A DNA stretch of 43,124 bases from a virus, in the IMG/VR virus record IMGVR_UViG_3300035703_000161, positions 1 to 43,124 of that record; one strand, written 5' to 3'. The position numbers were made by a program, and so were the translations under genes. The number at the start of each line of letters is the position of its first letter. Position 1 is the first letter of the stretch. The notes beneath the pieces were generated by a model. It did no database searches. It was not told where the DNA came from and was given only the letters and a program-made list of their open reading frames with translations. Positions 23,260 to 30,268 of the stretch are shown piece by piece.

Positions 23260-23733
23260 GACCTCCTGAGTAGCAAGCATTTCCCATCTGATCTTGGCTT
23301 GCTGTGATATGGCGTCGAACTCGCGCAGTCGTCCTAGCTTTTCGCGATTCCAACCGCCGTGCGGCTTGACTTGCGCTATAGCCTTCCAGCCCGCACCTCT
23401 TAGTGAAGAACCGCTTTCGTCTTGGAGTGTGTAAGTGATTATCTTCCTGCCTCCCATAGCTCGCCACGCTCTCCAGCAAGCGCCATATAGAAATGAGTTC
23501 GTGTTCTTTGGTGCGTCAGGTGAGCAGCACGTCCTCAAGACTTCTGCGGTCCAACCATCGTCGAGCAGTCGAGCTATTGGACGGCCCACGATGGCAACCC
23601 CCACAAGTCCATTTGTCGCCGCTCCAATCGAGAACTTATGCCCAACGGTCGGCTTACTGTGGCGGTGGAATGTAGCGACGAAACTGTTTGCGTCAGCCAA
23701 CGTTAAAGGAATCAGAATTAGCTTTTCGTCCAT
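23242..23733 (-). CDS. XF1762-like protein (GNAT-related fold)
   Basis: A 163-residue protein with the family's successive signatures: 'ADANSFVATFHRHSKPTVGHKFS', 'GLVGVAIVGRPIARLLDDG', 'AEVLRTCCSPDAPKNTNSFLYGACWRAW' and 'IITYTLQDESGSSLRGAGWK'. Family members occur in phages and islands and resemble acyltransferases, but no substrate is known to me. It looks AT-richer than neighbouring genes and lies between the two 40-base repeats, so it is probably a recently acquired cargo gene. Confidence 0.85.
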   Translation of the reverse strand: MDEKLILIPLTLADANSFVATFHRHSKPTVGHKFSIGAATNGLVGVAIVGRPIARLLDDGWTAEVLRTCCSPDAPKNTNSFLYGACWRAWRAMGGRKIITYTLQDESGSSLRGAGWKAIAQVKPHGGWNREKLGRLREFDAISQQAKIRWEMLATQEVTPCPA

Positions 23734-24204
23734 CTACTTCCCCTCCTGTTGATCCACCCACGCGACGGCAGAACTCTGGGCAGCGGCTAACGTGTCAGCT
23801 TCTCCAGACCGATAACAAAGATCGGAACGAGTCGCCATCCAGTGCCACTTGCCGTTCAATCCTTCCCACACGCAAAGGTGGAACCGTTTGTATCTGCGCT
23901 GGTACTCCAGTTCCCACAGTGCGTCGTTGGAATGCCGCCCCCGCATCACTTCCGGCACCGTGGCGCGGGCGGCGGCGATCAACAAGGGGAGGGCGTTGTG
24001 GGCGAGGGCAGTTGCTTCGACGTTTGCCGCCGCTTGCTCCATAGCTGGCCCAAATGTCATGGGAATCCGTATGCCACGAAAATGAATCTGGGTCCCTATG
24101 GCGGTGTTCAGGTTTCCGTAGCTGTCTACGCTCCACTCCCCCGGCGTGGCCTTCGCCAGCGCGGTTTCAAGGGCGTCGAGTTCGGCGGGGGTTAGGCGGG
24201 GCAT
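23734..24204 (-). CDS. Mosaic accessory protein, MPRLTPAELDALE-type (copy 2)
   Basis: A 156-residue Ea22-like protein. The N-terminal module matches copy 1 (22784-23254). The C-terminal ending TLAAAQSSAVAWVDQQEGK matches the 119-residue gene at 24479-24838 (TLDAAKAAAVKWVDGQEGR). It is therefore a hybrid of two local modules. The start overlaps the DUF3850 gene by 13 bases. Confidence 0.75.
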   Translation of the reverse strand: MPRLTPAELDALETALAKATPGEWSVDSYGNLNTAIGTQIHFRGIRIPMTFGPAMEQAAANVEATALAHNALPLLIAAARATVPEVMRGRHSNDALWELEYQRRYKRFHLCVWEGLNGKWHWMATRSDLCYRSGEADTLAAAQSSAVAWVDQQEGK

Positions 24205-24209
24205 GGGGT
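24170..24209. repeat. 40-base direct repeat at an accessory gene boundary, copy 2
   Basis: Identical to 23220-23259 and placed in the same relation to its two genes. Recombination between the copies would delete 950 bases, one XF1762-like gene and one accessory gene, without breaking any frame. Confidence 0.9.
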
Positions 24210-24476
24210 ATCCTCCAGCTGCAGGACGACGTACCCCGGCTCGATGCCGAACTGTCCGCCGGTCAGAATCCACTTAATGCGGCGAACAATCACGCGCTCC
24301 CGCCCTTGCCAGTCCAGTTCGACTTTGTGGTGTGCGTCGTCGCGAAGGCGCACTAGTTCAACAACATCTCCCTTTTGAAACCCCCGGTCATCTTGGCGCA
24401 CCTCAAAGTTCTTGTCGCCGCGCTGAACGGCATCCCAGTATTGGGGCAGTGTCTTGAGTTTGTGTACCATCTCCAT
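24192..24476 (-). CDS. DUF3850 (ASCH/PUA-like) protein
   Basis: A 94-residue protein matching DUF3850: MVHKLKTLPQYWDAVQRGDK, 'NFEVRQDDRGFQKGDVVELV', then 'RRIKWILTGGQFGIEPGYVV'. The PUA-like barrel suggests RNA or modified-nucleotide binding; the biological role is unknown. ATG 24476 has GGAGGGG eight bases upstream; ATG 24470 is a possible alternative. Confidence 0.87.
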   Translation of the reverse strand: MEMVHKLKTLPQYWDAVQRGDKNFEVRQDDRGFQKGDVVELVRLRDDAHHKVELDWQGRERVIVRRIKWILTGGQFGIEPGYVVLQLEDTPCPA

Positions 24477-24478
24477 AC

Positions 24479-24838
24479 TTATCTCCCCTCCTGCCCATCC
24501 ACCCACTTCACGGCGGCGGCTTTCGCGGCGTCGAGGGTGGGGGCGCTACCGCTTACCGCGTAAACGGCCTCATTGCCTTGGTGGCTGACTGCCCACATAC
24601 AGATATCTCCGAAGACAAACTCAACCGCCATAAACCGACCTCGATACAAAGCAACAACGGATCCAGGGAATTCGGGAAACCCGAATCCCTCCCACCGCAC
24701 CCCATCCCGCCCCCGCAACATCGCGGCGGCTTCGCGGAGGAGGGCGGCGAAACCATCAGGTGGGTTCAGGCTGCATCCGTAGCGGTCGATCTTGCGGGCT
24801 TCGTCCTCCATGATCTTGGCCTTCTGTTCGTTATCCAT
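24479..24838 (-). CDS. Mosaic accessory protein with WVDGQEGR C-terminus
   Basis: A 119-residue protein (MDNEQKAKIMEDEARKIDRY..., DGFAALLREAAAMLR). Its middle is beta-rich (SVVALYRGRFMAVEFVFGDI) and the C-terminal module TLDAAKAAAVKWVDGQEGR is shared with the gene at 23734-24204. It fits the Ea22-like accessory group. Start ATG 24838 overlaps the previous stop by eight bases. Confidence 0.72.
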   Translation of the reverse strand: MDNEQKAKIMEDEARKIDRYGCSLNPPDGFAALLREAAAMLRGRDGVRWEGFGFPEFPGSVVALYRGRFMAVEFVFGDICMWAVSHQGNEAVYAVSGSAPTLDAAKAAAVKWVDGQEGR

Positions 24839-25103
24839 GGTTCCCCTCCAGCCGCGCCAGGGCTTCCACGCACGTCTCGTGAATGCAGGTGATGCAGTCC
24901 ACGTTGTCGTGCTCGTTGCAGTAGCTGTTGCCGACGTTGGCGATGTCGCCCAGCGCCGCCTTCGCCACCTCGACGGCTTCCAGGGCCTCGGCCCCGGCGA
25001 GGAGGGCGGGCTTGGTGCGCGTTACATACCCATCGGGTAGGCCTATACCATCCATATTATTCGCCATCTCCCGCAGCCGCGCCGCCTGCTGGTTATTCGG
25101 CAT
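24831..25103 (-). CDS. Mosaic accessory protein, MPNN-type, cysteine-bearing
   Basis: A 90-residue protein starting MPNNQQAARLREMANNMDG, the module also opening the gene at 17540-17887. The C-terminal half has 'SYCNEHDNVDCITCIHETC', four cysteines plus histidines that could bind a metal. ATG 25103 overlaps the preceding gene by 11 bases. Confidence 0.7.
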   Translation of the reverse strand: MPNNQQAARLREMANNMDGIGLPDGYVTRTKPALLAGAEALEAVEVAKAALGDIANVGNSYCNEHDNVDCITCIHETCVEALARLEGNHG

Positions 25104-25938
25104 CCCCCACCCCCTTCCCCGCCCGGAGCGCGGCGGCACGGTCGCGAAGTGAATCCGTCGTCATCTCCATAAAATGGGTGCCAAATCGCTCCTCGTTTTC
25201 AACGCACATCCGCTCCAACTCCTCCGCCGCCGCCTCGCGCCGCTGCTGGGCGAGCCAGGCGAGGGCGGGTTGGGCGTCGAGCATGAAGGCCATGCCCTCT
25301 ATCTCATCGCGCAGGTAGTCGCCAACATTCAGAGACCAATCACCAATTGCGCTCCGAGGGTCATGCCCCCGCTTCACGCACTGGTCGAGCAGTATCCAGC
25401 GGGCTTTTTCGGCAACGCCCTTCAGCACCTCCACGGCCCGAGCTTCCCCGGCGCGGGCGGCGTCGAGGTCGCGGAGAATGCCCCGCCAGTGGTCCACAGT
25501 CGTCGTGTACGTCGGCCCGCCCGCTGGCCGGAGCTCGATGCCACGCTCGGCCGCAAACGTCCCGCACGAAAAGTCGGGATACGGGCAGTTGTTTTCCTCG
25601 GCGGCAAGCTCGGCCTTCGCCGCGTCCCGCTCGGCTTGTAGTCCCGTCACCTGATAAGCAAGATTCCGAAACGCTTCGGCCTCGGCAGCGTGAGCGCGGA
25701 CCTCTCTTTGCAGTTGTTCCACTTTGGTGTTCGCCCGGTTCCACTCTGCGATCACCATCTCTGAGTACCGCACCGCGTTGTCCCGCTCCCCCTCCAGTTC
25801 GGCGCACCGGGCGCGGAGGGCTTCGAGGTCAGCCAGCACGTCGCGGATTGCCTGCTTGTCCTGCTGGCGTATCCCTGGGACATCGGATTCAGCCAACAGT
25901 CCCAACAGTTCGATCTGCCAAAGCATTGCATCTTTCAT
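25093..25938 (-). CDS. Ea22-like coiled-coil accessory protein
   Basis: A 281-residue, highly charged helical protein. Residues about 20-110 form long coiled coils (VLADLEALRARCAELEGERD, then 'KVEQLQREVRAHAAEAEAF'). A middle block with 'NNCPYPDFSCGTF' follows, then another helix pair and 'HFMEMTTDSLRDRAAALRAG'. The layout matches large Ea22/Ead-like proteins of unclear function. ATG 25938 is coupled to the upstream stop (ATGA). Confidence 0.72.
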   Translation of the reverse strand: MKDAMLWQIELLGLLAESDVPGIRQQDKQAIRDVLADLEALRARCAELEGERDNAVRYSEMVIAEWNRANTKVEQLQREVRAHAAEAEAFRNLAYQVTGLQAERDAAKAELAAEENNCPYPDFSCGTFAAERGIELRPAGGPTYTTTVDHWRGILRDLDAARAGEARAVEVLKGVAEKARWILLDQCVKRGHDPRSAIGDWSLNVGDYLRDEIEGMAFMLDAQPALAWLAQQRREAAAEELERMCVENEERFGTHFMEMTTDSLRDRAAALRAGKGVGDAE

Positions 25939-26312
25939 CGTCCACCTCGCGCCGCGCGAAGGGCGGCCCATGCAGCGTCGTATCTGGCAGCGTGAGAGCT
26001 GCCGGTGTCCGCGAAGTCCGCCAGCGCCGCATCGCAGTACTCCCGTTCCACCTTGACCCGTTCGGCGGCGGCCGGCAGGGGGATGCTGAGTGCGGGCATC
26101 GGAGAGCGCAGCCGCGCCCAAGCTGCAGAAACTTCGAGGGCGTCGTAGTCCTCGGAGCCCTGCCTGCCGGAGTGCCGGAATAGGTGATCGATCTGCGCGT
26201 CTCGCTTCCCCAGCGCCCCCCGCAACTCGAGCACCTGCCCGGCGAGGGCGTCCCGCTCGGCTTTCAGTTCCTCGCTCTCGAATAGGATCTTGGTTACTTC
26301 TGCGTTTAGCAC
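25935..26312 (-). CDS. Coiled-coil accessory protein
   Basis: A 125-residue protein: MLNAEVTKILFESEELKAER..., then 'LAGQVLELRGALGKRDAQID', ending YDAAWAALRAARGGR. Probably pairs structurally with the larger coiled-coil gene it overlaps by four bases. Start is GTG 26312, abutting the previous stop. Function unknown. Confidence 0.68.
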   Translation of the reverse strand: MLNAEVTKILFESEELKAERDALAGQVLELRGALGKRDAQIDHLFRHSGRQGSEDYDALEVSAAWARLRSPMPALSIPLPAAAERVKVEREYCDAALADFADTGSSHAARYDAAWAALRAARGGR

Positions 26313-26561
26313 TTACTTCCCCTCCCTCATCGCCCGGTCAATCGCGGTGTCGCGGTCGGGGTCGGAGACCTCCCGGAACCAACCCTCTTCGCTCATCCAC
26401 TGGACCCACCACAACTGCTCAAAATACGAATAAATCACGTCGGCCTTCCTCTCCTCGCACCACCGCGCCCGCGCTTCGTGCTCCCGCATCCCCGCCATGT
26501 CCACGGCCAGGGCTTCGCGGTGACGCTGGTCCTGCATGGCGTGCATCTGGTCGTCGCTCAT
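26313..26561 (-). CDS. Mosaic accessory protein with WCEERK C-terminus
   Basis: An 82-residue protein (MSDDQMHAMQDQRHREALAV...). The C-terminal module WCEERKADVIYSYFEQLWWV...TAIDRAMREGK recurs in the gene at 17540-17887, 8.7 kb away. ATG 26561 overlaps the upstream stop by four bases. Confidence 0.7.
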   Translation of the reverse strand: MSDDQMHAMQDQRHREALAVDMAGMREHEARARWCEERKADVIYSYFEQLWWVQWMSEEGWFREVSDPDRDTAIDRAMREGK

Positions 26562-26806
26562 CGGGTCACCTCCGCATTCCGCCATGCCGCCACGACCTCA
26601 CCCCGCGCCGCGGCAGCCGCAGCATCGACGCCGGTACGGAACCGGGCGTAGCCTTCCGCCAGGGCGAAGAGGGCGCGGCTCACGGCACCCACGGCGACGC
26701 TCAGCCAGAGGATGCAGTGGTACAGCCCGTCGCGGTTGGTGGTCCGGTGGCGGAGGAAGGGGAGCATCGCGACGGCGAGGAAGAGAAGGACTAGCAGGGG
26801 GATCAT
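26558..26806 (-). CDS. Small membrane protein, two predicted helices
   Basis: An 82-residue protein. Residues 1-18 (MIPLLVLLFLAVAMLPFL) and about 29-49 (LYHCILWLSVAVGAVSRALF) look like membrane helices, followed by an Ala-rich amphipathic tail. It is an early gene, so superinfection exclusion or host-membrane takeover is more likely than lysis; that is inference. Coupled by four-base overlaps on both sides. Confidence 0.7.
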   Translation of the reverse strand: MIPLLVLLFLAVAMLPFLRHRTTNRDGLYHCILWLSVAVGAVSRALFALAEGYARFRTGVDAAAAAARGEVVAAWRNAEVTR

Positions 26807-27048
26807 GCGCGGCCTCCGGCTTTGGCTGTCGCCTCGGCGAATGCGTTCATCTCGGATTCGAGGTCCAGTACGATAGCGGCCTCGTCTGCGCCCTCTTCGG
26901 TCGCTTCTCTCAATATCCCCATAAACGAGAACGCGCCGACGAAGAACGCCTGTCGCGTTTCCTTCCGCTGGATTGCCCCTGCTTCCTTCGGCAGCACATT
27001 CGCCGCGTAGTCGTTGTAAACCTCTTCGAGTCTTCTTTTACGCATCAT
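26803..27048 (-). CDS. Accessory protein paralogous to 22275-22520
   Basis: An 81-residue protein sharing three blocks with its paralogue: RRLEEVYNDYAANVLPKE, RKETRQAFFVGAFSFMGIL and ESEMNAFAEATAKAGG. The central AFF.GA hydrophobic run is conserved between copies. Start ATG 27048 overlaps the 41-residue gene's stop (ATGA). Confidence 0.75.
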   Translation of the reverse strand: MMRKRRLEEVYNDYAANVLPKEAGAIQRKETRQAFFVGAFSFMGILREATEEGADEAAIVLDLESEMNAFAEATAKAGGRA

Positions 27049-27170
27049 TCCTCTCCTCCTTCCTCCGCCCCGTCCGCATCGAACGGGGGTTGTGTGTCTG
27101 GTTGCCGGAGCCACTGGGCGCTGGCGAAATCGTGGCGGTCGCTGGTGGGGAGGTCAGAACGGCGTGTCAT
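27045..27170 (-). CDS. Small acidic protein of 41 residues
   Basis: MTRRSDLPTSDRHDFASAQW..., ending DADGAEEGGEE. ATG 27170 lies inside the last codons of the SSB-like gene (17-base overlap), and its TGA overlaps the next ATG by four bases. It fills what would otherwise be a 105-base gap in a coupled string, which supports reality. The acidic tail is reminiscent of DNA-mimic proteins, but it is too short to claim that. Confidence 0.55.
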   Translation of the reverse strand: MTRRSDLPTSDRHDFASAQWLRQPDTQPPFDADGAEEGGEE

Positions 27171-27582
27171 CGCCAATTGCCCCACTGAACTCGTCAGGCT
27201 TCCTTGGCCCACCAAACGGCGAAGGCGCATCGACCACCTCAGTCGCAGGCTTGCGTTCACGGCGGGGGTACAAGTTCGCCAGCTTCACGCCGTACTTCCC
27301 CTCCTCTTTGGCGTGGGCGGTTGCCTGCTTCTCGGACAGCCGTGCGTTGATCTTGCGAATCCAATCGGGTCCGGTGATGTCGTCTGGAGTGCAACCAAGG
27401 TCTTCCAGCGTCTCCCGCGTGTAGGGGAGAGCCTTGTCAGTCAGGAACTTATTGACGGAATCCTGCGTCCCATCGGCGAAGCGCAATGCAAACTCCAGCG
27501 CCTTGCTTTGCCCCTGCCCGAGTGCGATGTGCCGCACGCCGATAATGCGGCAGTCGTAAAACTGACCGTGTTCGTAGGTCAC
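27154..27582 (-). CDS. SSB-like single-stranded DNA-binding protein
   Basis: A 142-residue protein with an N-terminal beta-rich core (QFYDCRIIGVRHIALGQGQ, then ALEFALRFADG). A flexible Pro-rich linker and acidic tip GDDTPF mirror the SSB C-terminal interaction peptide. It follows the exonuclease-RecT pair, the usual place for a phage SSB or DUF669-like protein. GTG 27582 overlaps the RecT stop (GTGA). Confidence 0.8.
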   Translation of the reverse strand: MTYEHGQFYDCRIIGVRHIALGQGQSKALEFALRFADGTQDSVNKFLTDKALPYTRETLEDLGCTPDDITGPDWIRKINARLSEKQATAHAKEEGKYGVKLANLYPRRERKPATEVVDAPSPFGGPRKPDEFSGAIGDDTPF

Positions 27583-28310
27583 GCCGCCACCTCTTCACCC
27601 TTCGCGGCGGCTAGCTTCTCGGAGAGCGACGTTACCAGCGTGGACGCCGCCATGCGGATCTCCGTCTCCTGAACCACCGCATCGACCAACTCGCCAACCT
27701 CAGGCACCGAAGCCCCGATCACATCTGGCGCGTGCCACCGCTGGAAGTTGGAGATCATGCGGGCGAACAGCATGTTTTTCGGGATCTTGTCGTAATTGCC
27801 CGGCTTGCGTTTGCCGTCCTTCTCTTCCTTGCCGCGTGCGTTCTCAACGTACCCGGCCTTGTTCGCTTCCTCGATGGTGAATGCAAAGTCGAGCGGCTTG
27901 TCATTGGCATCGGTGATCGCTTCGCCCTTGAGGTAGAAGCGGTACTTGCTCACCGTGTCATCGTGCTGTAGCACCTTCCACGAGTAGCCAGCCTGCCGCA
28001 GGAACAGCGCCTTATAAGCAGCCCGCATTGCTGGACGCCCGCCGATTAGGTCGAGCGCCTGCAAAGACTGCGCCCCGTTGAGGCCGAAGTCACGACCAAG
28101 GGCGATGATGTACGTCGCCTGCTCCTCAGTCATGCTAGCGCCGCTGGCGTACTTTTTCGCCACGATGCCATCCGAGATGGCGTATTCTGCGGCCATCCGC
28201 GCCGCCTGATTCTCGACGATATAATCCAGCGTCGAGCGGCTTTGCTGCTGCGCCGGTGCTGTCTGCGCCTCTCGAATCTGCTCCACGAGTGGAGCGGTCT
28301 GTGTTGCCAT
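27579..28310 (-). CDS. RecT-family single-strand annealing protein
   Basis: A 243-residue annealase. Typical features: 'TLDYIVENQAARMAAEYAIS', TEEQATYIIALGRDFGLNG, 'QALDLIGGRPAMRAAYKALF', and 'GNYDKIPKNMLFARMISNFQRW'. It would anneal strands resected by the adjacent exonuclease, for recombination-dependent replication and repair. ATG 28310 is chosen because only this gives a normal RecT N-terminus; the open frame further upstream overlaps the exonuclease gene. Confidence 0.88.
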   Translation of the reverse strand: MATQTAPLVEQIREAQTAPAQQQSRSTLDYIVENQAARMAAEYAISDGIVAKKYASGASMTEEQATYIIALGRDFGLNGAQSLQALDLIGGRPAMRAAYKALFLRQAGYSWKVLQHDDTVSKYRFYLKGEAITDANDKPLDFAFTIEEANKAGYVENARGKEEKDGKRKPGNYDKIPKNMLFARMISNFQRWHAPDVIGASVPEVGELVDAVVQETEIRMAASTLVTSLSEKLAAAKGEEVAA

Positions 28311-28329
28311 TATTGTTTCTCCTTCCCCG

Positions 28330-29250
28330 TTACGCCGGGAACACGCGAAATGGACGGGACACGGAAGGCTTAACAACGGCCTCGTATACGTCCGGGAACT
28401 TGGATTTGAGCGCCTTGGAATCGACGCGCATTGATGTCTGCGGCTTGCAGAGCACACGGAAGCCGGGAGCCATTGCCCCGGCCCGGTCGCCGAGTAACCC
28501 CATCGCTTCGGCCTTCACGCTGTCCATGGCGTCTTCGGCTTCGTCGCGTACTTCGCGAAGTTGCAGGTACTCCTGCGCCAAGTCGGCCAGCGCCGGGATC
28601 TCGTCGCCCGTGTCGGTGGCGTCCACGGATTCGAGCAACGCGACGCCTTGGCACGAATGCCGCCACTCACAGGACTGGCAGCGCTTATCGGACACCGGCA
28701 AGCGGTCGGGTTCGCCTTCGCCCTGGACCATTGCCCAGAACTGCGCCACCATCTCGCGAACAAGATCGAACGCTTGCGCGTCGAAGCTGACCTCGAAGTG
28801 ATCGAACCGCCAGTTACTCGGTTCGAGAATCGCGAACGCGCCCCAGCGGTAACCGGCGTGGCCCATATACCACTGGATCTGAAGTTGGTACGAGAGCGGT
28901 AAGCCTTCCTTCTGGAACTTGCGGAAGCTCCGCTCATTGGCCGACTTCGTTTCGAGGATGCCGGGGCCGCGCGGGTCGTTCAGGATGATGCGGTCGGGTT
29001 GGCCGATCTCGTATTCCCTCTGCCCTTGGATCGTCTTGCGGCGGCGGACATCGTTGCCGGTCTTCTCGCAGTACTCCTGCACGATGAGAGGTTCCAGCTT
29101 TGTGCCGCGAATTAGATGTCCTTTGAACTCGATGGCGTAGTCGGGCTTGATGCCTCGCTTCTGATACCAGAGCTTCCGAGCGCATCCGTATGGCGGGGCG
29201 TTGACTACGCTACCGATGTCACTCCCTCCGATGTGTTTCGTTCTGTCCAT
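28330..29250 (-). CDS. YqaJ-type exonuclease with Cas4-like iron-sulfur cysteines
   Basis: A 306-residue lambda-exonuclease-fold enzyme: GGSD (8-11), Glu53, Asp86, ExK in ETK (100-102) and YQLQIQWYM. It also has Cys23 in 'YGCARKLWY' and C191-x2-C194-x5-C200, the spacing of the AddB/Cas4 [4Fe-4S] cluster that locks the nuclease fold. It should resect double-strand ends for RecT. ATG 29250 is preferred over an in-frame TTG six codons upstream. Confidence 0.9.
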   Translation of the reverse strand: MDRTKHIGGSDIGSVVNAPPYGCARKLWYQKRGIKPDYAIEFKGHLIRGTKLEPLIVQEYCEKTGNDVRRRKTIQGQREYEIGQPDRIILNDPRGPGILETKSANERSFRKFQKEGLPLSYQLQIQWYMGHAGYRWGAFAILEPSNWRFDHFEVSFDAQAFDLVREMVAQFWAMVQGEGEPDRLPVSDKRCQSCEWRHSCQGVALLESVDATDTGDEIPALADLAQEYLQLREVRDEAEDAMDSVKAEAMGLLGDRAGAMAPGFRVLCKPQTSMRVDSKALKSKFPDVYEAVVKPSVSRPFRVFPA

Positions 29251-29270
29251 GTTTGCTCGTTGAGACAATA

Positions 29271-29315
29271 CGGGGCCGCTGCGCTGCGAGAGCGCCGCTT
29301 CTTGGTTTGGCCCCG
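29271..29315 (-). other. Structured leader upstream of the exonuclease gene
   Basis: CGGGGCC/GGCCCCG (29271-29277 with 29309-29315) encloses a second stem GCGCT/AGCGC (29281-29285 with 29291-29295). It lies in the 177-base gap before the exonuclease start. No T tract follows, so a translational or stability element is likely. Elsewhere in the gap an AAGGAGG on the minus strand (around 29390) has no start codon at useful distance. Confidence 0.5.
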
Positions 29316-29427
29316 ATGGACCGGCCTAGGGTTCCACGCTTTCCACAGCGCACGAATCCGGTTAGCGACTTAACGGCGGGCGCCTCCTTTTTCGTAAGTT
29401 AGGCCGATCTATCCGGGCCACGCCGGA

Positions 29428-29685
29428 TTAGTTCCAAAACTGCAAGATATTGCCAAACAGCGACGCCAGGAAAAACCACAGCAGCGCGTCGGCCCAGCGC
29501 TCGGAACGACGAAGGCGCATCTGGCAACGCTCAAGCCGATGCTCCAATTCCCAAGCGCAATCCCGCGCTATCATCCGCCCCACTTCGCTGCGCCGGTCGT
29601 CCATCTCGGCGTCAGCGATGTGCCGCACCGTGCCCGCGTCAAACTGCGCGGCGCGGGATTCGAGTTCGTGTTTCCATGTCCACAT
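29428..29685 (-). CDS. Small protein with C-terminal membrane anchor
   Basis: An 85-residue protein. A charged helical N-terminus (MWTWKHELESRAAQFDAGTV...) is followed by a C-terminal membrane helix WADALLWFFLASLFGNILQF. This is tail-anchored topology, with the bulk probably cytoplasmic. ATG 29685 is preceded by a G10 tract and GAGAACG within its ribosome-binding region. Function unknown. Confidence 0.68.
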   Translation of the reverse strand: MWTWKHELESRAAQFDAGTVRHIADAEMDDRRSEVGRMIARDCAWELEHRLERCQMRLRRSERWADALLWFFLASLFGNILQFWN

Positions 29686-29694
29686 AATCGTTCT

Positions 29695-29704
29695 CCCCCC
29701 CCCC
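29695..29704 (-). repeat. G10 tract in the ribosome-binding region
   Basis: Ten C on the plus strand (ten G in the mRNA), 9-20 bases before ATG 29685. Length changes here would alter Shine-Dalgarno spacing. Its length could also be miscounted by sequencing. Confidence 0.8.
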
Positions 29705-29713
29705 ATCCCCCAT

Positions 29714-29742
29714 CAGCGGCGAACGTCGGGGGTTCGCCGCTG
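29714..29742 (-). other. Perfect 11-bp hairpin in leader
   Basis: CAGCGGCGAAC / GTTCGCCGCTG (29714-29724 with 29732-29742), seven-base loop, between two early genes. It is followed by G runs, not T, so it is not a classic terminator. It may protect or gate the downstream message. Confidence 0.7.
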
Positions 29743-29757
29743 GCCCAAGGGGTTTGT

Positions 29758-29970
29758 CTATTCGTGGAGGGGCTCCTTTTTGCTGATGAAATGCGGCCCG
29801 TGGGCCGTGGCAGTGAAGCCAAGCAAGACCAAGCGGGGCTTGCTTCGTTCCACGGCCTTCCTCAGCCGCTCCACCTCGTTCCGCTCTTCCACTACCACCG
29901 CGCCGATGCGGATGTAGTGTTCGATCATGGCGCGGGCCGTGGCTTGGGAGTCGATGGCGCGGCGGGTCAC
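29758..29970 (-). CDS. Unknown 70-residue protein
   Basis: MTRRAIDSQATARAMIEHYI..., with a charged helix (VVVEERNEVERLRKAVERSK) and 'PRLVLLGFTATAHGPHF'. No family recognised. ATG 29970 overlaps the previous stop by four bases. Confidence 0.65.
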   Translation of the reverse strand: MTRRAIDSQATARAMIEHYIRIGAVVVEERNEVERLRKAVERSKPRLVLLGFTATAHGPHFISKKEPLHE

Positions 29971-30155
29971 TGGCGCACCTGCCAGGCGAGTTGCAGGCCA
30001 ACCGCAGCATTGAAGATCAGCACGGCGGCAACCCCGCCGAAGGCCATCCGCTCAAATAGGTACAGGTGCGGGGTCGCCAAGGCGTGATACCCGCAGGAGA
30101 CGCCACCGGCAAGCATGGCGAGGGCGACGAGGGCGACCACCGCCGCCGCCTTCAC
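29967..30155 (-). CDS. Small membrane protein, two predicted helices
   Basis: A 62-residue protein starting at GTG 30155: VKAAAVVALVALAMLAGGVS is the first helix and 'MAFGGVAAVLIFNAAVGLQL' the second. The GTG overlaps the stop of the 38-residue gene (GTGA), fixing the start. The first helix could also act as a signal peptide. Likely an early membrane factor. Confidence 0.66.
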   Translation of the reverse strand: MKAAAVVALVALAMLAGGVSCGYHALATPHLYLFERMAFGGVAAVLIFNAAVGLQLAWQVRQ

Positions 30156-30268
30156 CGGGGCCTCCCGGTGCCGCAGATGATGACATACCCGAGGCCGATC
30201 ACCAGCGCCATCGTAAACGCAAACTGGATCGCCTCGCCGGGTGGGATGTTGAGGATGGCGGCTGTCAT
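30152..30268 (-). CDS. 38-residue single-helix membrane protein
   Basis: A frame of 38 codons: MTAAILNIPPGEAIQFAFTM, then ALVIGLGYVIICGTGRPR. It has one membrane helix and a short basic tail. ATG 30268 overlaps the upstream stop (ATGA) and its own stop overlaps the downstream GTG (GTGA). That double coupling is strong evidence for a real gene. No family recognised. Confidence 0.66.
   Translation of the reverse strand: MTAAILNIPPGEAIQFAFTMALVIGLGYVIICGTGRPR

Noticed and set aside
26558-26806. Second holin
   Set aside because: Two membrane helices alone do not make a holin, and the gene lies in the middle of the early block far from the lysis genes.
29695-29742. Terminator at the 11-bp hairpin
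   Set aside because: It is followed by a G-rich, not T-rich, sequence on the transcribed strand, and the next gene belongs to the same early string.
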